A stretch of DNA of 64,000 nucleotides from Hetaerina americana (lineage: Eukaryota > Arthropoda > Insecta > Odonata > Calopterygidae). A program made the position numbers and the translations under genes. How positions within the stretch are numbered: the first letter of the stretch is position 1; each line of letters starts with the position of its first letter. The notes beneath the pieces are model-generated. The model searched no databases. It worked only from the letters and a program-made list of their open reading frames with translations, and was not told the DNA's origin. This document shows, in pieces, positions 47,960-61,819 of this stretch. The stretch spans positions 45,392,446 through 45,456,445 of the forward strand of contig JAKTNV010000001.1 of NCBI GenBank assembly GCA_022747635.1, in the 5' to 3' direction.

Positions 47960-48900
47960 AGGCTGTATAGAATGAAAAATAACGGAAGAGGAGCAGGGGT
48001 GGAAGTTACGAGAAGGAGAGAGAGAGGAGTGATTTCGAGGATACAAACACACACACGAACACCCACCACCGGAGTGGGACGGGAACTCCCGATGGCTCAC
48101 CATATCTATTTAGGATCTCCGCTGGCACGCGGCCACAGCCACCGAAACCCAACTTTCTCTCCCTCTTTCCCCGCGCCGTGCCAAACCCCCTCTCCACTCC
48201 CCTCACTCTAATTCCTCCCCGTACTCATTCACTTCCTCCCCCTTCAGGACCATAGTCTGCAATGGCTCTGCGGAGTAAATGACCTTCGCGCAAGCGGCCC
48301 GACCCACTGAAAACCCCTAACCACCCCGCCCGCCAATTTATCCCTCCCCCTCATTTTTGGGAGCGCTCCCACTCGCCCCTATCTCCCGCCGGTTTTCCAC
48401 ACCACCCTATCCACCTCTGCAATTCTTTTTTCTCTTCCTCCGTCACGCCAACCCAATCCACACTACAATCCACCCCTCCCCCGCCATCAAGCACGCCCAA
48501 GTCGCGCGTCCCCTCGGGACTCTCTAACTCTCCCTACAGGCCTTTCCAACCGATCCAACCCGTGGGAGCCCGAAAACACCGCGACGTCCAGGGCAACCTC
48601 CGAAAAGAGTCCCCCTCTCCTTTGCCAAGCCCGGCACCCTCACCCCAATACCGCCTCCGCCCCTTGCCAATTCCCTCCCGCCGAAAGTGACGACCACCCT
48701 ACTGCGTCCAATCCCCGTCCTATCATACGTGCGAACTCTCCCGCCCCAAAAGCAGACGACCAAATCCCCGCCTCGCCCCCGTCGTCACTCTCTTTCCCAT
48801 CATCCCCCTCCTTTGTCTCTTCGTTCAAATCCCCCCCCCGGCGTCCAACGGCGCACCGCCCGCAGTTGTGTTCCGGTGTCCCCAGTCCTCGGTGGCTAAC
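47960..48900. repeat. Long GC-rich island, mainly pyrimidine strand
   Basis: Purine-rich to about 48040, then nearly 800 bp of CCTCC, CCCTC and CCGCC-rich sequence. It is the longest GC island in the window and contains many CpG dinucleotides, so a CpG-island-like role is possible. No exon is recognised. Confidence 0.55.
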
Positions 48901-50069
48901 CCAGAACCTATTCCGAGAGCATTCACACGCCCCAGCTGATTGATAATATCAAAAGAAAATTGAAGTAGGCCAGCCAGACATGGGGTTGGAGGGATTTGTG
49001 TGCTTGTGTGCGAATGAGAGAGAGGGTGGATCGGGAGGGGATGAAGAGGATGTGGGGGAGAACGGGGACCAAAAAATAGGTTATGCGTATTTTTTATCTC
49101 GTTAACTTTTGGCATAGGGTAAGCAGGGTGACCGCCCGTGACGTTTTCGGTGAAATCTGCTGCGGTCCACAACATATGACTTCAGTTGCTCGTCCGTGGG
49201 GTTTGCCTTTCCTTGCCAATGGAGTGGGCCGTCCGCCCTTTCTTTCTTTCCCGTGCTGTCATCACTTTCATTTGAATCTGTACTCCTCTTCCGGTCATTG
49301 TCTCCGTCTCTCCACTCTCAAACCGTACGTGATGTTTTTGGCATCTCCCCCTTGTTTCCTCCTGTATTTTTCTCATCCTGCGTCGTTTTTAGCATACCCA
49401 TCCCCTTCTGAGCACAATCTATCTTGAATTTAGAAAGAGACGTGAAATGAATCGAGCAACATCTACACAGGTTATTGACTCATGTAATCATGGCTGCCAT
49501 TGAAGCAAGTGTAGTTCTATTTATTTTTTCATTCATGTCGCCGTCGGTACCATATTTTAAGGCTAAAATTCACTGTTCTTTTGAAAGAAGGAACTAGTTT
49601 TTTGGGTATACAAAATAAAAAAATTAGCCATTTGAGTGTTTTTAAGATTAATTGATATGCTTTGTCGGAATAGATGCCCACCTTTGTCCAACGAGATGCT
49701 ATTTTGTTTAATGAAGTTATGAGATACCTAGAAGAGCATCAAATAATATCGTTGGAAATAGGTATTATATGTATAGGTATTATACGAGTATATAGAAAAA
49801 TATTTTGTTGTGAACCATAGGGGCCATTTTAAAATATACGTTCTATTATCCTTGGAAAATGTTTAAGGTAGTTCGTAACAAATATTTTTTGTTATTTACT
49901 TTCCACATTTTAACGAAAGTCCGATGTCCAATTTCGCTTCCTGAATTTTGATTGGAAAAGTTTTTTTCAAGCTGCAAACTTCACCGTTTTTAATAAGGGT
50001 GCTTGTAACCATGGTCGCTACACCTTTTATTCGAGTGCCTCACTTTGTATCCGGTGATAAATGACGAAT

Positions 50070-50440
50070 CAATCAGCTTTCACCCCCTCATCGCTTTACG
50101 CCTGCCTCTGCCCGCCCCCTTCCGTTTGCCGGCGCTCCTATTTCGAATCTCTTATGCCCCGCCCTCTTGTCTCCTCCCTCGCCTCAGCCCCCCACCCCCA
50201 AACCACAAACCTCTCCCTTCCAATGCACTCTTTGATCTCCTCCCCTCCTCCCGTCGCTCCACATCGAACGTCTCCTACACTTCTTCCCTCTCCCCCCTCC
50301 CTTCTCGCCGCCCAGCCCTCACTATTCCGGTCTATTCTCCTCGCGCTCCTTTCATCTCTCGTTCGATGGCCTCCCCAACCTCAAATCCACATCACCGCCG
50401 CTAACCGAACTCCCTCCTCTCTCCCCAGTGTCGGGAGCTA
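50070..50440. repeat. GC-rich pyrimidine-strand island
   Basis: CCTCC, CTCCC and CCGCC words dominate. Two overlapping plus-strand frames (119 and 140 codons) are both low complexity, typical of compositional bias. Confidence 0.55.
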
Positions 50441-51463
50441 TGTCTGCAGAGTGGTCACCACTCGTCGGTACCCCACCAAATGATAGCACTCGGTGAGAAA
50501 TAGTAAAATTTTGGTTGGGGTACAGGAGATGGAAGGGCCACTAGAGATCCTCCCTTTGACCCTCTTCCGAAACTCCCATTTGTGGGAGGGGATAGAGTGG
50601 GTGGCTTCGCAATTGTTTTCGCGAGGCCTCTCCTCGCGACTATTCGTCCGATCTCGATTTTTCGAGGACGCACGATATGGCAATCGAGCAAGAGACCATC
50701 GAGTCAAAACGCAATCACGCAATTCAAAAAAAAATGAAAGAATAAAAAGGGGAGAAGTCCTCTTCGATTCCGGGATGTAAAGGCCAACGCTCGACGTCCA
50801 CGACACGCGAACGCAATTTTCCATTGACATATGTCATCACGTGCACAGACAAGGGAATAATTTCCACGCCGCAGAGGAAATTTTGCGCAATTTTTTTTAT
50901 TCGAGCATTATTTCTTTAGCTTGATAATTAAAGAGCCTGGCATTGACAGGTCCAACGAATACTAAATTTATATGGTGAATTTGAATATCGTACATGCTAA
51001 CAAATAAAACAAGCTTTTGAGGCCTTGTGCTGGTTGTTACATTGTGATCAGCTTATCGGATTAATATCTGTGAGGGAAGGATTCTCCTGTTTTGATGATG
51101 ATTACAGAATCCAAACTTCATAATTAAATGAAACTGACAGGCTAGGCCGCCTGATTTTTTAAATTACAAAGGTAACATATGCATATACCTGCCGAGGTTA
51201 TCATAGATTTGGATTATATCACGGTAATGTAATAAACAGAAATGCAATTCACTGAACAAAACTTTTAAAGCTAGGCTTTCTAATAAGTACGAATTAATGT
51301 AAAATAAAAAAATTACCAGTGACGTACCCACATATTAATTACTAATCAATAAAAGCAATTAATCATTGTCTATTACCCCCACCCTCTATTTACTACCTTT
51401 CATCATGAACATTAGCCTGAATTGATTTGTATAGACATTAATAAATGTTTAACAAAATTATAT

Positions 51464-51549
51464 TTGGTCTGCAAGAAGTTAAGAACACAACTTGCACGCA
51501 AAAATGGTTTTTGTGTGTAAAGTTGTGTTCTCAACTTCTCACAGACCAA
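51464..51549. repeat. Near-perfect 86-nt hairpin
   Basis: The left arm 51464-51493 (starting TTGGTCTGCAAGAAGTTAAG) pairs with 51520-51549 at 27 of 30 positions. The interior adds 11 more pairs (51494-51504 with 51508-51518, two of them G-U) around a TGG loop, leaving one bulged A at 51519. The total stem is about 41 pairs. It may be a foldback-type miniature element or a small-RNA precursor. The three mismatches are A-C in plus-strand RNA and become G-U in minus-strand RNA. Confidence 0.75.
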
Positions 51550-52663
51550 TTACGATTATGTTGACATTATGTCCAAATAAATTTCAAGTTACCATATACC
51601 CTCCATATTTTTGTGAATGTACTATCAATTAAAAGTTCGTAAATTTCATTTAATACTCAACCATGTCACTAACCAATAGGAAAAGTGTCTACACAGTTCA
51701 ACTCGGAAAAATAGAGTAGGGTTTGACAGAGCCAATAATTTCAGCGTTATTATTGCTCGTATTTTCGCTTCCATCTTTTAGGCTAAAATTCTTTGTTGGA
51801 TGGTTATATTTTCCATCGTAAACAGGGGTGGCAATACGCTAAATAAAACATTTTTTTGCTTTGATAAAAATTCTGCGTGGTGTCAATCAGAGCACGTTAT
51901 GATCTATAAATTATTTGAATGGTGCTATGGTTTGAATAATTTTCTCAGCAAAGGAATTATGTTGAAAAACGTTGAATTTTGGGGAAGGAGGGAATAAATT
52001 ATCTTCAATTTCTACTGTTACTCCGATGGAAGCTCTCTTTGTCGGAAATAAACATTAGCAAATTCTTAAACTAAAAGATATTTCTTTCACGAACGCGACA
52101 TATAATTGACATTTTATGTTGAACCTAAAACGTTAAATATCACATTTCGAAAATTACGTTCTATCTATTACTACCTTCGATGATTTAACCTTTGTACCCA
52201 CATTTAGAACACTCTTTAAAGCAAATAAAATCAATGAAACCCTATTGTCAAAGTTTTGGTTGCTGAAAATTTCAAAATTTTTATCGAATGCTCAGATAAA
52301 GCAGTAAATTTATTTTTTTAACTGTTGCAGTTCATTATATTTTCTTTATATGGGTATAAATATGATTAATTTTCATAAAATAATTATAGTACAGCATTTG
52401 ATTCAAGTTATTTAAAAAACTCTCTTTTCTTACATTCCAACATATATGCATAATAATTATCATCAAACCAAAATAATCATCCTCGAGATTGATTTTCATA
52501 GATGAAAACAGCATATTTTATGCAAAGCCTCGGATGAAGTGTAATTCACACTCAAGGTGAGGAGTAGATTTTTTATGTTTCGCCTTCTAATTTCCAATAA
52601 TCTCTGATTCTTTAAAAATCGCAACGTGTAGATTTCAGGCGGAATAAAATTATTTCACTGATT

Positions 52664-52735
52664 TGAGACCGGGACACTCCGGTTTGCGGCCTAATGCTCT
52701 TTACCCATTTGGCTACCAACATAATAAATTTCCCA
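52664..52735 (-). other. Degenerate tRNA-like sequence
   Basis: The minus strand reads GTTGGTAGCCAAATGGGTAA, an A-box-like start, but the B-box position is only GGTCTCAAATC. It may be an old SINE head. Evidence is thin. Confidence 0.25.
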
Positions 52736-52999
52736 AACACCATCAACGAACTCTTGCAAAAAAATTATGTAAATTCTCACGGTAATGCATTCATTACAAA
52801 TCATTAGTGTTTGAAATTGCACAAGAAATAAGGGTCACATAGGTCCAGCGTTAAATGCCCGTGGAAACATATCTGCTTTCCGCTCAGAGCCCTTGGAAAT
52901 GCTGGTGATCCACCCGGAAGAAGCTAGAGAGCAAATACGCAAATTTTCTCATTCTATTTGGATGCTCTCGAGTAGGGGGAGGAGATTCACGATATGCAA

Positions 53000-53640
53000 C
53001 GCGGAAGAAAAACAAAAGGGATCCTTGCTGCCTTCCGTCCGAAGGGTGAGGTTGTGGTAGCACCCTTCAGACTGAGCCTGAGCCAGTTCCCCGGCGCCCT
53101 CCACTTTCTCCCACCCTTCATCCCCCACCAGGTCAACCACTACGTTGCCCTGTCAGCCCAATGAGTTTGACTTCTTCCCTCCCTTCTCTTACCATTGGAG
53201 TGAGGAAGAGGGCGCACACATCCTACACGCGTCACTCTCACGCCGGAACCGCGTATTGCAGTTAATGGACGGAAAGGGGAGAGATAGGCTCCTCCCCCGC
53301 ACACACTGTGACGGGCCCCTCCTCCCTCAGGGCACACACTGTCCTTCTCCGTCCGACACGGCCCATCCCCACCCCGATACCCTCCGTCCACGTCGCCGCT
53401 CCACGTCCGCCATCCACTCACTATCTCTCCCTCGACATATTACCTCTTCCCTCTGGGCTTCCACCTCTCTTCCGGCCGCACATACCCTCTCTTCTTCCCC
53501 ATTCCCCGCGACGACCCTCTCTGCTTCACCCTCCTACTCCTCTCACCTCCCCTCCTGGCTGGCTATCATATCTTCCCCCCTCTCTCCTCCGCGGACCCTC
53601 ATTTTTCATGTCCCAAAAGGCCGGGCCCCCGCGAGCTATA
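53000..53640. repeat. GC-rich pyrimidine-strand island
   Basis: From about 53160 the plus strand is CCTCC, CTCTC and CCGTCC-rich with many CpGs. The 168- and 141-codon frames on the plus strand overlap and are Ser/Pro/His-rich. No gene is called. Confidence 0.55.
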
Positions 53641-56600
53641 AGCGGGGTTAAAAGGCCACACCCGGCTCGGCGGCGTGCTTTTTTCTCCAGCTTGGGGAGG
53701 AGGTGGGAGAAAGAAAGATGCCTCTTGGCGTAGGTGAAGTTTTCGGGGTGAAAAATCGGTGGTAGGTATTTTTTTCCTCGCAGGGAAATGGCTCGTTCGC
53801 GGGACGGGACTCAGAAATGTCAAGTAATCCTCTGTTCCCCAACCGCCTTGAATGTGCCTTGTTTATTTTCACTATCTTTCGTTGAGACTCAGAAATCTGA
53901 GCATTCGCGGGCCTCAGCTCCACTCGAATGAAAGATTCTGTTCCGGTGACAAATGCACGCGCTTCTGCTACTCGGGGTGAAACACACGCAAGCACATAAG
54001 GTCTCCTCAAATGCCTCTTTAAACGTCGACAGCCGCTACTTACTCTCAATTCAAAAAGTTCAACTTCGCTACTTTCCCGTGTTCCATGAGTCACATCCTG
54101 AGTCCGACCGTGACACATTCATCACACGCTATCCTGGGACAATTAAACAGATCCTCTTTATGGATTCATTAGACTGTTTTCTAGGGTTGCCTTCTCCTGC
54201 ATCGTCCGGCCAGGCGTCTCGGCCGGGCGCGCGGCCATCAGCCGGCCACTAGGCTTACGTCATAACCCGCTACTGCCCATTCCCCATCTCGCCAGCAGGC
54301 TTGAGTAGGAAGGAAGGAAGTAATGGAAATTGCAGCGAGAAAGACCGCCCACATTGGAGAGCACTCATCCTCTAACGAGGCAACGATCATTTTAGTCATG
54401 AGAAGGAGGTTTACGGTAATAGCTGTTGGATGCATTCGGGCCACTGTTCGCACTGTCGCTCGTATGAAAGCGGGCGGATCGCGCCCGTCTTATAAGTATA
54501 GAAGTCTCTGGTTTGCAGAGCTAATTAAGCCAACGCAGAGGATACAGCCTGTGGCATAGTTTTTTTATTCATCGCCGTAAGCTGCATAATCCTGGAATAA
54601 AAGGTGATCCAATTCTGCGAATAGTAATTTATAACAGTTTATATAATAGCATTATTCTTAAATTTAATTAAGATGCTCCGAGTAAAAACGGCTATGATGA
54701 CAAATTCGGAGTCATTAAAATTTTGAACTATTTGGTGACTCCGAACTTCATGACATGTTCTGGTACGATTATTTGTATTTCAACATTCTTCCTTAATTGC
54801 TGTACGGTGTCGTCAATACTTCATAGGGTATATAGTAATGCGGCAAATGCGTATGGCATAAAATCAAAATAAAAAAGCTGGTTTTCAGTATTTTATTATA
54901 TCTTCATTGTTACCTAACATAACTTAAGTATCGATTCAATTAATATTATCAAATTTTGAAGTTGAACTGAGCTGAGAGCTTCTATGCCCTCGGAAATAAT
55001 TTCATCTACGGTAAGACAGCACGTTGCTCCTTAAAAGACTGGCCTGGTTTTCGTTTGATTATGTTTCCGTGAAATTTGGATTGCACCATGCAAAAATATG
55101 TCTATACATATATTATGTTTCTTTTGCAGTGTAACCGTTCCTTTTTATCACAGGCATAGGCCTGCATTCCGAGATCACCAAAGTTCAAGTGTTCTTATTG
55201 TACTACTGCGAAATATATTCATTACCACCAATGCTAACACTCTTCAGCATAGTCTAAAACATTTTACATCAATAAATTCCATCGAAGAGTCGATATGATC
55301 GTTCGACCTTTATTGTCATATGTTGATGATTGTTGGTTATATTTACGGTTTTTTGCTGAATTTTAACAATCCAATGTCATTTTCATTTTGCAGACGAAAT
55401 AACTTGATAATATTCAAATTTAAGCTCGCTCCTAATTCAGCAACGCACCCGATTGATGGTGAAAAGATACATAATTTTTGCACGAGAGCTTCAACCTGTT
55501 TCCTGCCTGTGAAGTTCAGAGCCTTTGTCAAACAGTTTATGACCGTTTTCTGCTCCGTCGCCGTTGATAGTAGGCCATTACAGAACGATGGACCTTGGCC
55601 AAAAAATGGTAGAGTGACTGTTTCTGGAGAAATAAACTAAATAAAAGTTGATGGTACATAAGCCAGTTGGACTAATTTCCATTTAAATACTCTATAAAAA
55701 ATTCTAATGAACATCACCTCCGCCGTACTCAATATATGGGATGGGTCATATATAGTCATGAATTATCATTAAAATTGCGATAACTCAACCACACCCATCA
55801 TCCCTTTCCGTCAAAGGCTTGTCCTATGGAGGCAAGGGATGTTTTAAAAAGCGATCGAGTTAATCCACAATTGGCTTTCATTTATTTGTTCCAGGCAACT
55901 GCTCGCTGAGTTTTTCGTATTCGCTACTTGCGAGGACGATTCCAATAACACAATGGAAAAAAGTGAAGGTCAACTTTCTGGTAGGAAAGCAAGTATCACC
56001 CCAAGACTCTTGAAAAGACAGTTGAGAATGACTGTCTACATACTATATGCCAACACTCACATGCATGTGCACATACGAGCACTTCTTGATATGATGAAGT
56101 TTTTTTCCTAGCTGAAGGAATTTGTTAAAAGGTTTTGTGTAAGCTATGGATTAAAAAGTGATTACCATAAGCTGGAATTTAAGTCCGAGTACATCCATGG
56201 CTTTTCACGGAATCGTGATAAATGCACTTCTTGCTTTTAGGATACAAACATGTACCTAGCAAATTGAAAATTTAACCTTCTAAATTTTAAAATAAGGATA
56301 ACATTTCCACTGGGATGAAAATCTCTTATACACAGGTAGGAGAAACGTAACCAGACCAGAGTTTTGCGCACATTTTGAATGAGTTCATTCAATTGTAGAT
56401 CCTGAGCATTTCATTCCAAATGCATTAACGTCGACGCTCTTGGTAGCGCTCATAAAAATAAAAAATTGTCATTTACCTGGTAGCAGGATCACGATAATGC
56501 TACTTTTTCAAAATTAATAAGATACCGTGTACGGAAAGTACTGATATATTTGCTTAGATAAATATGGGCATAACTAAACTCCGTACATATATATCATACT

Positions 56601-59232
56601 AATAATTACTCCGAAGCACGAGGCCATATTCATTCTCCAGCCGTCCGAAGCGGGAACATTTATTCCCATTGCATCATCAAGCGTGCGTTTTATTCCGAAA
56701 CTCCATTCTGAATCCATTTTGTCATCTCCTTCCAACTTTTATAGTGGAGACAATGATGTAAGTAGGTTACGAACAAATGTAAATCTGACTAGTCAGAGAG
56801 GAGCGTGATGGCCGCGGCTAATTACCACATTAGAGTAACTTTGTGACGCCCTAAAAAAATCTGCAAATTAACTTCAGAAATAGCGGTTTAATTTCCGAGA
56901 AAATTGCCTTATTTAGCTCTCCTATGTGTCTAAGTGATGGTCTACATCGCCAAATTAAGTTGCCCATGCACTACGCGTGCCTTTTCGCCACCGCACAAAG
57001 CATGCTCGTGTGCTTGTCCCTATTTTTATTGGATGGAACAGTGCGCATCTTAGTTTTGTTTGTGGGCCACTCTTCCGTCAGAATTTCGTCTCTTCCGCCA
57101 TTTTCTTCCATCCCTTTTTGATAAGTCTTCTCTTCACTATGCATTCATCCTTTCCACCGCTGCGCAGCAACTGCATTACCACTCGCCCGCCCTTTCACTG
57201 CCTCCCTCGCGGGAGCCCGTTCGCCCCGCCCCACCCTCCCTAACACATTCGCGGGTAGATGAATTCCGCTTCCGAGAGGGAAGCTTTGGCTGAATGCGAT
57301 TCCTAGTCGTGTCCCACGGCATTGGCCACGGGAGCAAAGCTTGTCGCGGAAGCCCCGTGTTCCGAACTCCCACGTTTGGCCATCATGCGAATGACAACCT
57401 CCATCAAAATGAAATAGAAAACGGTTGGCAGACCGAAGCCATCACTTCGTTACAAGTATAATTGTGCTTGAAAATTTTCTTGGAGTTCGAATATCCGTCG
57501 TGTGGAGGAAATGAGTTTTCTTCCCACTGTCCCTCATTTCGTTACGGTTTACACGATTTTGGCTCAAAGGAATGGCTTCATTCGTATATATATAATAGTG
57601 TTTCGCTCATTTGTTTCTTTATAGAAATTCCCAATATTTTCCTGTCTTAAATCTAAAAGGCTCAAATGTAACACGTGATTCATAAGGTTTATAAAATTTA
57701 TTTGTCTCTTTTTCATATACGAAGGTCCTCCTGAGTGATATTTTTTTCGAGCAATTTTTTTCAGACTTCCACAAGATCGTTTTTAGCTACATGGTATGAT
57801 CCTTTAAAATAGAGTACTATTTAAAGGAAACTGAATCTCCTAATTTAACGATGTAAAAGTATATTACCTATACATTTTATTCAATTGAATTTGTTGATAT
57901 TTTACATCAAAAAAGATATCTCACACCTGAGAAAGTTACTGTTTGTTATCGTGCTGTGACAAGACGATGAAGTGGGAGAGTAGCGTTGGCCCAGAAAGTA
58001 TTAAATGTATTTCATATGGAATGTAACATACCCTAATTATTCTAACAGAGATTGCTGGATTTAGATTATTACAGAATTAAAGCCAAGTTACTCATTTCGA
58101 AAATAACTGTGAGTCACTCTTTTGTTTAGTGTATATTTGTTTTTAACTACATATATGAGATCCATAGGATTAAGGTGCCATGTAATATATTTCAAAAGAA
58201 TACAGATTTCACTAACACAGTGTCTTCACCAGGTATCCCATGCATTTGGGCTTTCATTAGGCATAATATTTAGTAGTCTCCCCATCCTCCGGAGTCAGCA
58301 TTTGCTTAAACTGTGAAGTACTATATTTAAAAAAGTCGGAAGGCCCTGAAATTATTTTAAATTAGCCAAAAAGGAAATATTTTCGTGAAAATCAAAGTCT
58401 TATATCCAAATACTAATAAATAAAATTTTAAAAATAATAAGATAAAACGTAATAAAATAGATGCTAAAATTTTGCATTTTAATTACTAACACTAATAAAA
58501 TGGAATATCACGACGCCGTTTTTGAATTTTAAGTAAAAAAGGAAAATATAAAAGTAGGTTAATGTTGATTAGTACGATGATTAAAGCAACAGAGTAGTTA
58601 TGCAAATTAATGTCTTAAATCTCAAGCAAATTACGGACAGATTTTAGATACTCATGCAAATTTTCCTTATCATATTGCATGGCATAATATGCCATCGTGG
58701 CAAAAGGTATACTTATATGTGAGGAGTATATAAGATTTGAAACTAGTGGATAACGTGCAACCTAAACGAGTAAAAATATTAATCTCGCACGTTAATGTTA
58801 CCCTCATGTTGAAGTTAATGTTCATCTCTTAGAAAAATAGTGTTTGAGTTTTTTCTTGGTGCATATTTACACATACGAGTCCATTTTAGTCTTGGTCACG
58901 AGGTCTCCTCTAGCACCACTCATGATGAGAAATGGCAAGCGACCTGTGGCAAAATCTGATCCCGAATCATCCATCTCTGCCTGCCATGGGGATTTCGCGA
59001 TATCCTCTTATAGGAGTTTCTCACGATAAATTGGCATAGACGACAAACTTTGAGATTAATGCATAGATACGCCGTTATTAAGACACAAGCAAATTCCTAC
59101 TGAAGATTTGGGCAGTTAGAGGGAGAGAGCGATTTCTCATATGAGAATCTTGGGAATCAGCTGAGACGCATAGAATCCGCAATCCAAGGCAGAGTTTGAG
59201 CGTACAGTTAATTCTCTTCAAATGCTTACTTC

Positions 59233-59464
59233 GATCTAAAGTCAAAGAAATGGTAATTTCTTGTATGCTTTGCCGAAGGGACATTTTGTAATTCATCCCA
59301 AAAGATATATATCCAGAAATGGCTTGGGCACGTATAAATTTCGCTCTTAGATATGCATTGCTGGTGAAATCTATGGATAAACTTCCACGTGCTCCTTTTA
59401 TGTCAAATTCCTGCCATTCTTTTGTGTCACTCCCACAATTTGCAAACATTCTCCTCACGTAACC
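59233..59464 (-). CDS. Candidate host exon (hypothetical)
   Basis: A 126-codon minus-strand frame (59458-59078) lies outside the biased islands. An acceptor-like ACCTTTAAG precedes it and a donor-like GAA|GTAAGC occurs at about 59232. The spliced reading would be about 77 residues including GSDTKEWQEFDIKGARGSLS and AISGYISFGMNYKM. The composition is protein-like, but I do not recognise it and no companion exon is visible. Confidence 0.25.
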
Positions 59465-61819
59465 TTAAAGGTATTCTTCTAGTTCGTCTAATGTAAAATT
59501 GCAGGCATGCATCTTGTGAGAGAAGTTTATTTTTTCCACGTGTTTTAGTGGATTAAAAATTTTCAGAGGCTAATTTTACTAAAATTTCACATTTTAATCA
59601 TGTTCAGGCGTATTTTCTTCAATCCTTGTTATTTGCAAGTGGATTATTGTATTGGAAGGCAAAATGTCACATCTGTTTGCCAGCAAAAACGGCTCTTAAG
59701 AAAATAGTAAGCGGTTCTTTGGAGTATTCACATTTATTATTTTTCCTTTTGAATTCATTTTTACAAAGGAAAGGCAATTTGGCTCTTAATTTTACCCTAT
59801 TTTCTAGTTTCTTATATAATCATTTCAATAGCCTTTGATAGGCACCCTTGAAAACCAATTCTAACCAAATTCCCTTTCAATTCATAATCCATTATTTTTA
59901 GTTACTTGAATTAACACCTGATTTCTCTCAAAAAATAATTTTAAATAATTTCAGTTGTCGTGTAAAAGGTAGACGTTCAATGTCACATACAAATAGCTTG
60001 CTCCTTAACGTCTAAATGTCTATTTCATATAAAGATTATTGAGATAATGAAAACATCTTTTAGTCTAATTGCTTCACATCTTCAATTACTTTCTCGAAGT
60101 ATTTAAAACCTTTATGCCGTTTAAATTGTCATTTTCCAAAATACTGCGCTTCTTATTTTCCGAAATCAGGCATTTATCACGGAAACATCATCAATGATAT
60201 TCCGTATGCCATTGCTTTTGTATTTCCTCATTTAATTCCTTTCTTACGCAACCTCTTTTACGTATATTTGTTAGTTCAGCTCTTTTATCAGCGTCTGTTT
60301 TACATCTTTCTTTTTACTTTCTCATCCTACTCAATATTTTTTCTTTCTCTTCTGTTTGTAATCAATTGATCTCATATCTTATTATTCTTTCATTGAAGTA
60401 ATTGCCGTTGTTTTGCCACAAATTACTGCACATTAACAACACGTATTGCTCTATCTCACTAATTGTATTCTTCCTCACAGAAATATTGTTATAAATTTCA
60501 TACGTTTTAGAAGATCATTTCCTTGTTTTCTTATGATTTACTTATATTCATTCCATGCCTCATATCGATGTTTTTATGCAATACACAATCAAATGTATTC
60601 CATTTTGTGAACTGCTTCCACCTTAGTCTTTCTCACAAACAAGTATAATTAACTTAACATTTTCTATCTTATTTCATTCTTTATCTCAGGCCTACCAATG
60701 CCACACCTGCCATTGCTTCGGCGAATAATTGTATATTGTGATCAGCCTTGTCATACTGTCGTCCTGAATGCCTCTTTTCGATCACCAGTTGCGGATTTTA
60801 CTTTTGCCGTTTTTTGATTCCCGAATTACAGGCCCTACCCAACAATAATATTGCAATAAAATTTTCAATTCTTCCATTAACTTTTTTCATTCTGGTGGAA
60901 AAAAATCCTCCAAATCCTCGGAACAGATATATTCTGAATATGCTAGCATATTATACCTTTGCCATAACAGCAGAGTAAACTTTTTAATTTCGGAACATTA
61001 TATGTCCTCCCCGATACCATAACTCTATTCAAGCACTCATGCCGTTATTGGGACCCGTAATAAGGTTCCAAAAATACGTTCGTCACATTTTCACATTTCG
61101 TCAAAAAATACCCCAGTTTGACACTTTTCCATTGCTTTTGCCGCGATCATTAATGGTTGCTTTAATTTTCTTAAAGAAAAACAATGTTTCTATAAGTAAT
61201 GTCCATGTATAAATGAAACGTTTATTCTTATGCCAGAAGTGCATAAAATCAAAATGGTTATCAACTATAATAATTGGCACAAATAAAAATAAGGAAATGG
61301 CTATTTTGCCCTGCAAAACGCTCTGCTTTTCCTCTTCAAAAATAATTAAATAATTTAACATTCTGAACGAATCCATAATTACATAAAAAATGATAATGCC
61401 TAATGTGTAGTTGGATTGGAATAGGCACGAAATTCTAACTAATTTCATTTTCTTTCCTCTTTATCAGGTATTAGAAATAAAACGATGATTGAGTATTACT
61501 TAAACCATGGAGTGTGGATAAATGTCTGGAACTCATGCAGTTGCTCTCCACGCGCTGCACGTTCAATGTTTTGTTTCCATTGCTATGCATGATCAATGGT
61601 AAAATACGTTGGTGCATTAATCAATAATCATGAATTCTTTTGTCACCCTTCACAAATCATTTAAATATAATTTGAACCGTATTTATGAAGACAATTAACG
61701 TTAATGTTCACTATGGTATTGTCCGTCTTAAATAATCCCCATCCGGATCTCGATCCAAGAACTCGATCAAGCTAACTCAATAATAATATGGTTCACCTTT
61801 TGTCGAATATATATTCAAT

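Larger units (their letters stand above)
45831..51463. other. Non-coding stretch with prominent GC-rich islands
   Basis: No gene recognised. 45.83-46.88 kb is AT-rich and featureless. Biased islands occur at 46890-47330, 47960-48900 and 50070-50440. 49430-50040 and 50870-51460 are AT-rich with nothing recognised. Confidence 0.5.
51550..61819. other. Mostly AT-rich stretch with two pyrimidine islands
   Basis: No gene recognised over 10 kb apart from one weak exon candidate near 59.2 kb. Islands lie at 53000-53640 and 57100-57260. A frame at 55320-55640 (106 codons) follows a CATTTTGCAG acceptor-like site and ends just before AATAAA-like sequence, but has no recognised motif. Confidence 0.45.

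Noticed and set aside
54705..54745. Perfect 10-bp inverted repeat TTCGGAGTCA/TGACTCCGAA
   Set aside because: Short, with a 21-bp spacer in featureless DNA. Such matches are expected in 64 kb, and there was no further pairing.
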